Source: Bacillota bacterium
GTDB lineage: Bacteria; Bacillota_I; Bacilli_A; ML615J-28; CAG-698
Reading direction: 5' to 3'
NCBI GenBank assembly: GCA_023422115.1
Contig: JAEZSA010000084.1
Coordinates: 1-5,209 of the forward strand
Length of the DNA: 5,209 nucleotides
The stretch's first letter is position 1. Every line of letters begins with the position of its first letter. Below are positions 4,982 to 5,209 of the stretch, one piece after another. The notes beneath the pieces are model-generated. The model searched no databases and was not told the DNA's origin. It saw only the letters and a list, made by a program, of their open reading frames with translations. Made by a program: the position numbers and the translations under genes.

Positions 4982-5209
4982 CTATCCAAATAATGTTAAT
5001 AGAATACCGGCAGCAATTGCAGAGCCAATAACACCAGCTACATTAGGTCCCATGGCATGCATTAATAAGAAGTTTGTTGGATCTTCTTTTTGGCCTACTT
5101 TTTGAACTACACGGGCCGCCATCGGAACTGCTGACACGCCAGCTGCTCCTATTAATGGATTTACTTTTCCCTTGGTAGCGATGTACATGATTTTACCAAA
5201 TAATACACC
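4982..5209 (-). CDS. oadB: Na+-pumping biotin-dependent decarboxylase, beta subunit (C-terminal end, partial)
   Basis: The last 75 residues of an integral membrane beta subunit (OadB/GcdB/MmdB family); the N-terminal part lies beyond the window edge. This subunit decarboxylates carboxybiotin and couples the reaction to Na+ export. The stretch NPLIGAAGVSAVPMAAR, then the QKVGQ and NFLLMHAMGPNVAGVIGSA segments, are nearly invariant in the family. The Asn, Gly, Ser and Arg at visible positions 17, 21, 26 and 33 have the same spacing as Asn373, Gly377, Ser382 and Arg389 of Klebsiella OadB, which are implicated in Na+ coupling, so this end looks functional. The beta subunit alone cannot tell oxaloacetate, methylmalonyl-CoA, glutaconyl-CoA or malonate decarboxylase apart. 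It is followed six bases later by bioY, then birA, which serve the biotin needs of this enzyme class. The reading frame is open to the window end. Confidence 0.95.
   Translation of the reverse strand, partial: GVLFGKIMYIATKGKVNPLIGAAGVSAVPMAARVVQKVGQKEDPTNFLLMHAMGPNVAGVIGSAIAAGILLTLFG

Noticed and set aside
4812..5105. Plus-strand open frame opposite bioY and oadB
   Set aside because: It crosses the boundary of two well-supported genes on the other strand and has no family resemblance.

Overview
The window is AT-rich bacterial DNA from a low-GC Gram-positive lineage. The protein repertoire fits Bacillota or a relative such as the Erysipelotrichia, Haloplasma/Izemoplasma or Acholeplasma-type groups: a YerC/YecD TrpR-like regulator, a BirA without a DNA-binding domain, a solo BioY, and a Na+-pumping decarboxylase beta subunit. 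Ribosome binding sites of the AAGGAG/GGAGG type and sigma-A-like promoters agree. The tryptophan codons I checked are TGG, and one gene ends in TGA within a classic ATGA overlap. This argues for the standard bacterial code rather than the Mycoplasma/Spiroplasma code. The exact taxon cannot be read from this window.

Layout. Bases 1-1140 read rightward: the ATPase of a polar amino acid ABC importer (11-781), then a TrpR-fold regulator, yerC (837-1109), with its own extended -10 promoter and a strong hairpin terminator (1108-1138). Everything after that is on the minus strand. Bases 1150-2302 hold a two-gene unit of unrecognised membrane proteins. The upstream member (1658-2302) carries what looks like a split zinc ribbon on its cytosolic tail, and the unit has a clear promoter at 2347-2375. 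Bases 2513-5209 are the downstream part of a compact operon, in transcription order: a sodium-pumping decarboxylase beta subunit (partial at the window edge), bioY, birA, and two half-size CHR-family (chromate-type) transporters. It ends at a strong terminator (2465-2491).

How the genes work together. The decarboxylase complex needs a covalently biotinylated carrier domain. The same transcript supplies the biotin uptake component (BioY) and the ligase that attaches biotin (BirA), so the arrangement reads as a cofactor-supply unit for a Na+ pump. The paired CHR transporters at the end of the same operon have no obvious biotin role and are the functional puzzle. Several gene junctions on the minus strand carry small perfect hairpins (bioY/birA, birA/chrA, and between the two unknown membrane genes), which may tune expression within the transcripts. 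No mobile element, CRISPR array, tRNA or rRNA is visible, and no gene-free stretch exceeds about 210 bases.
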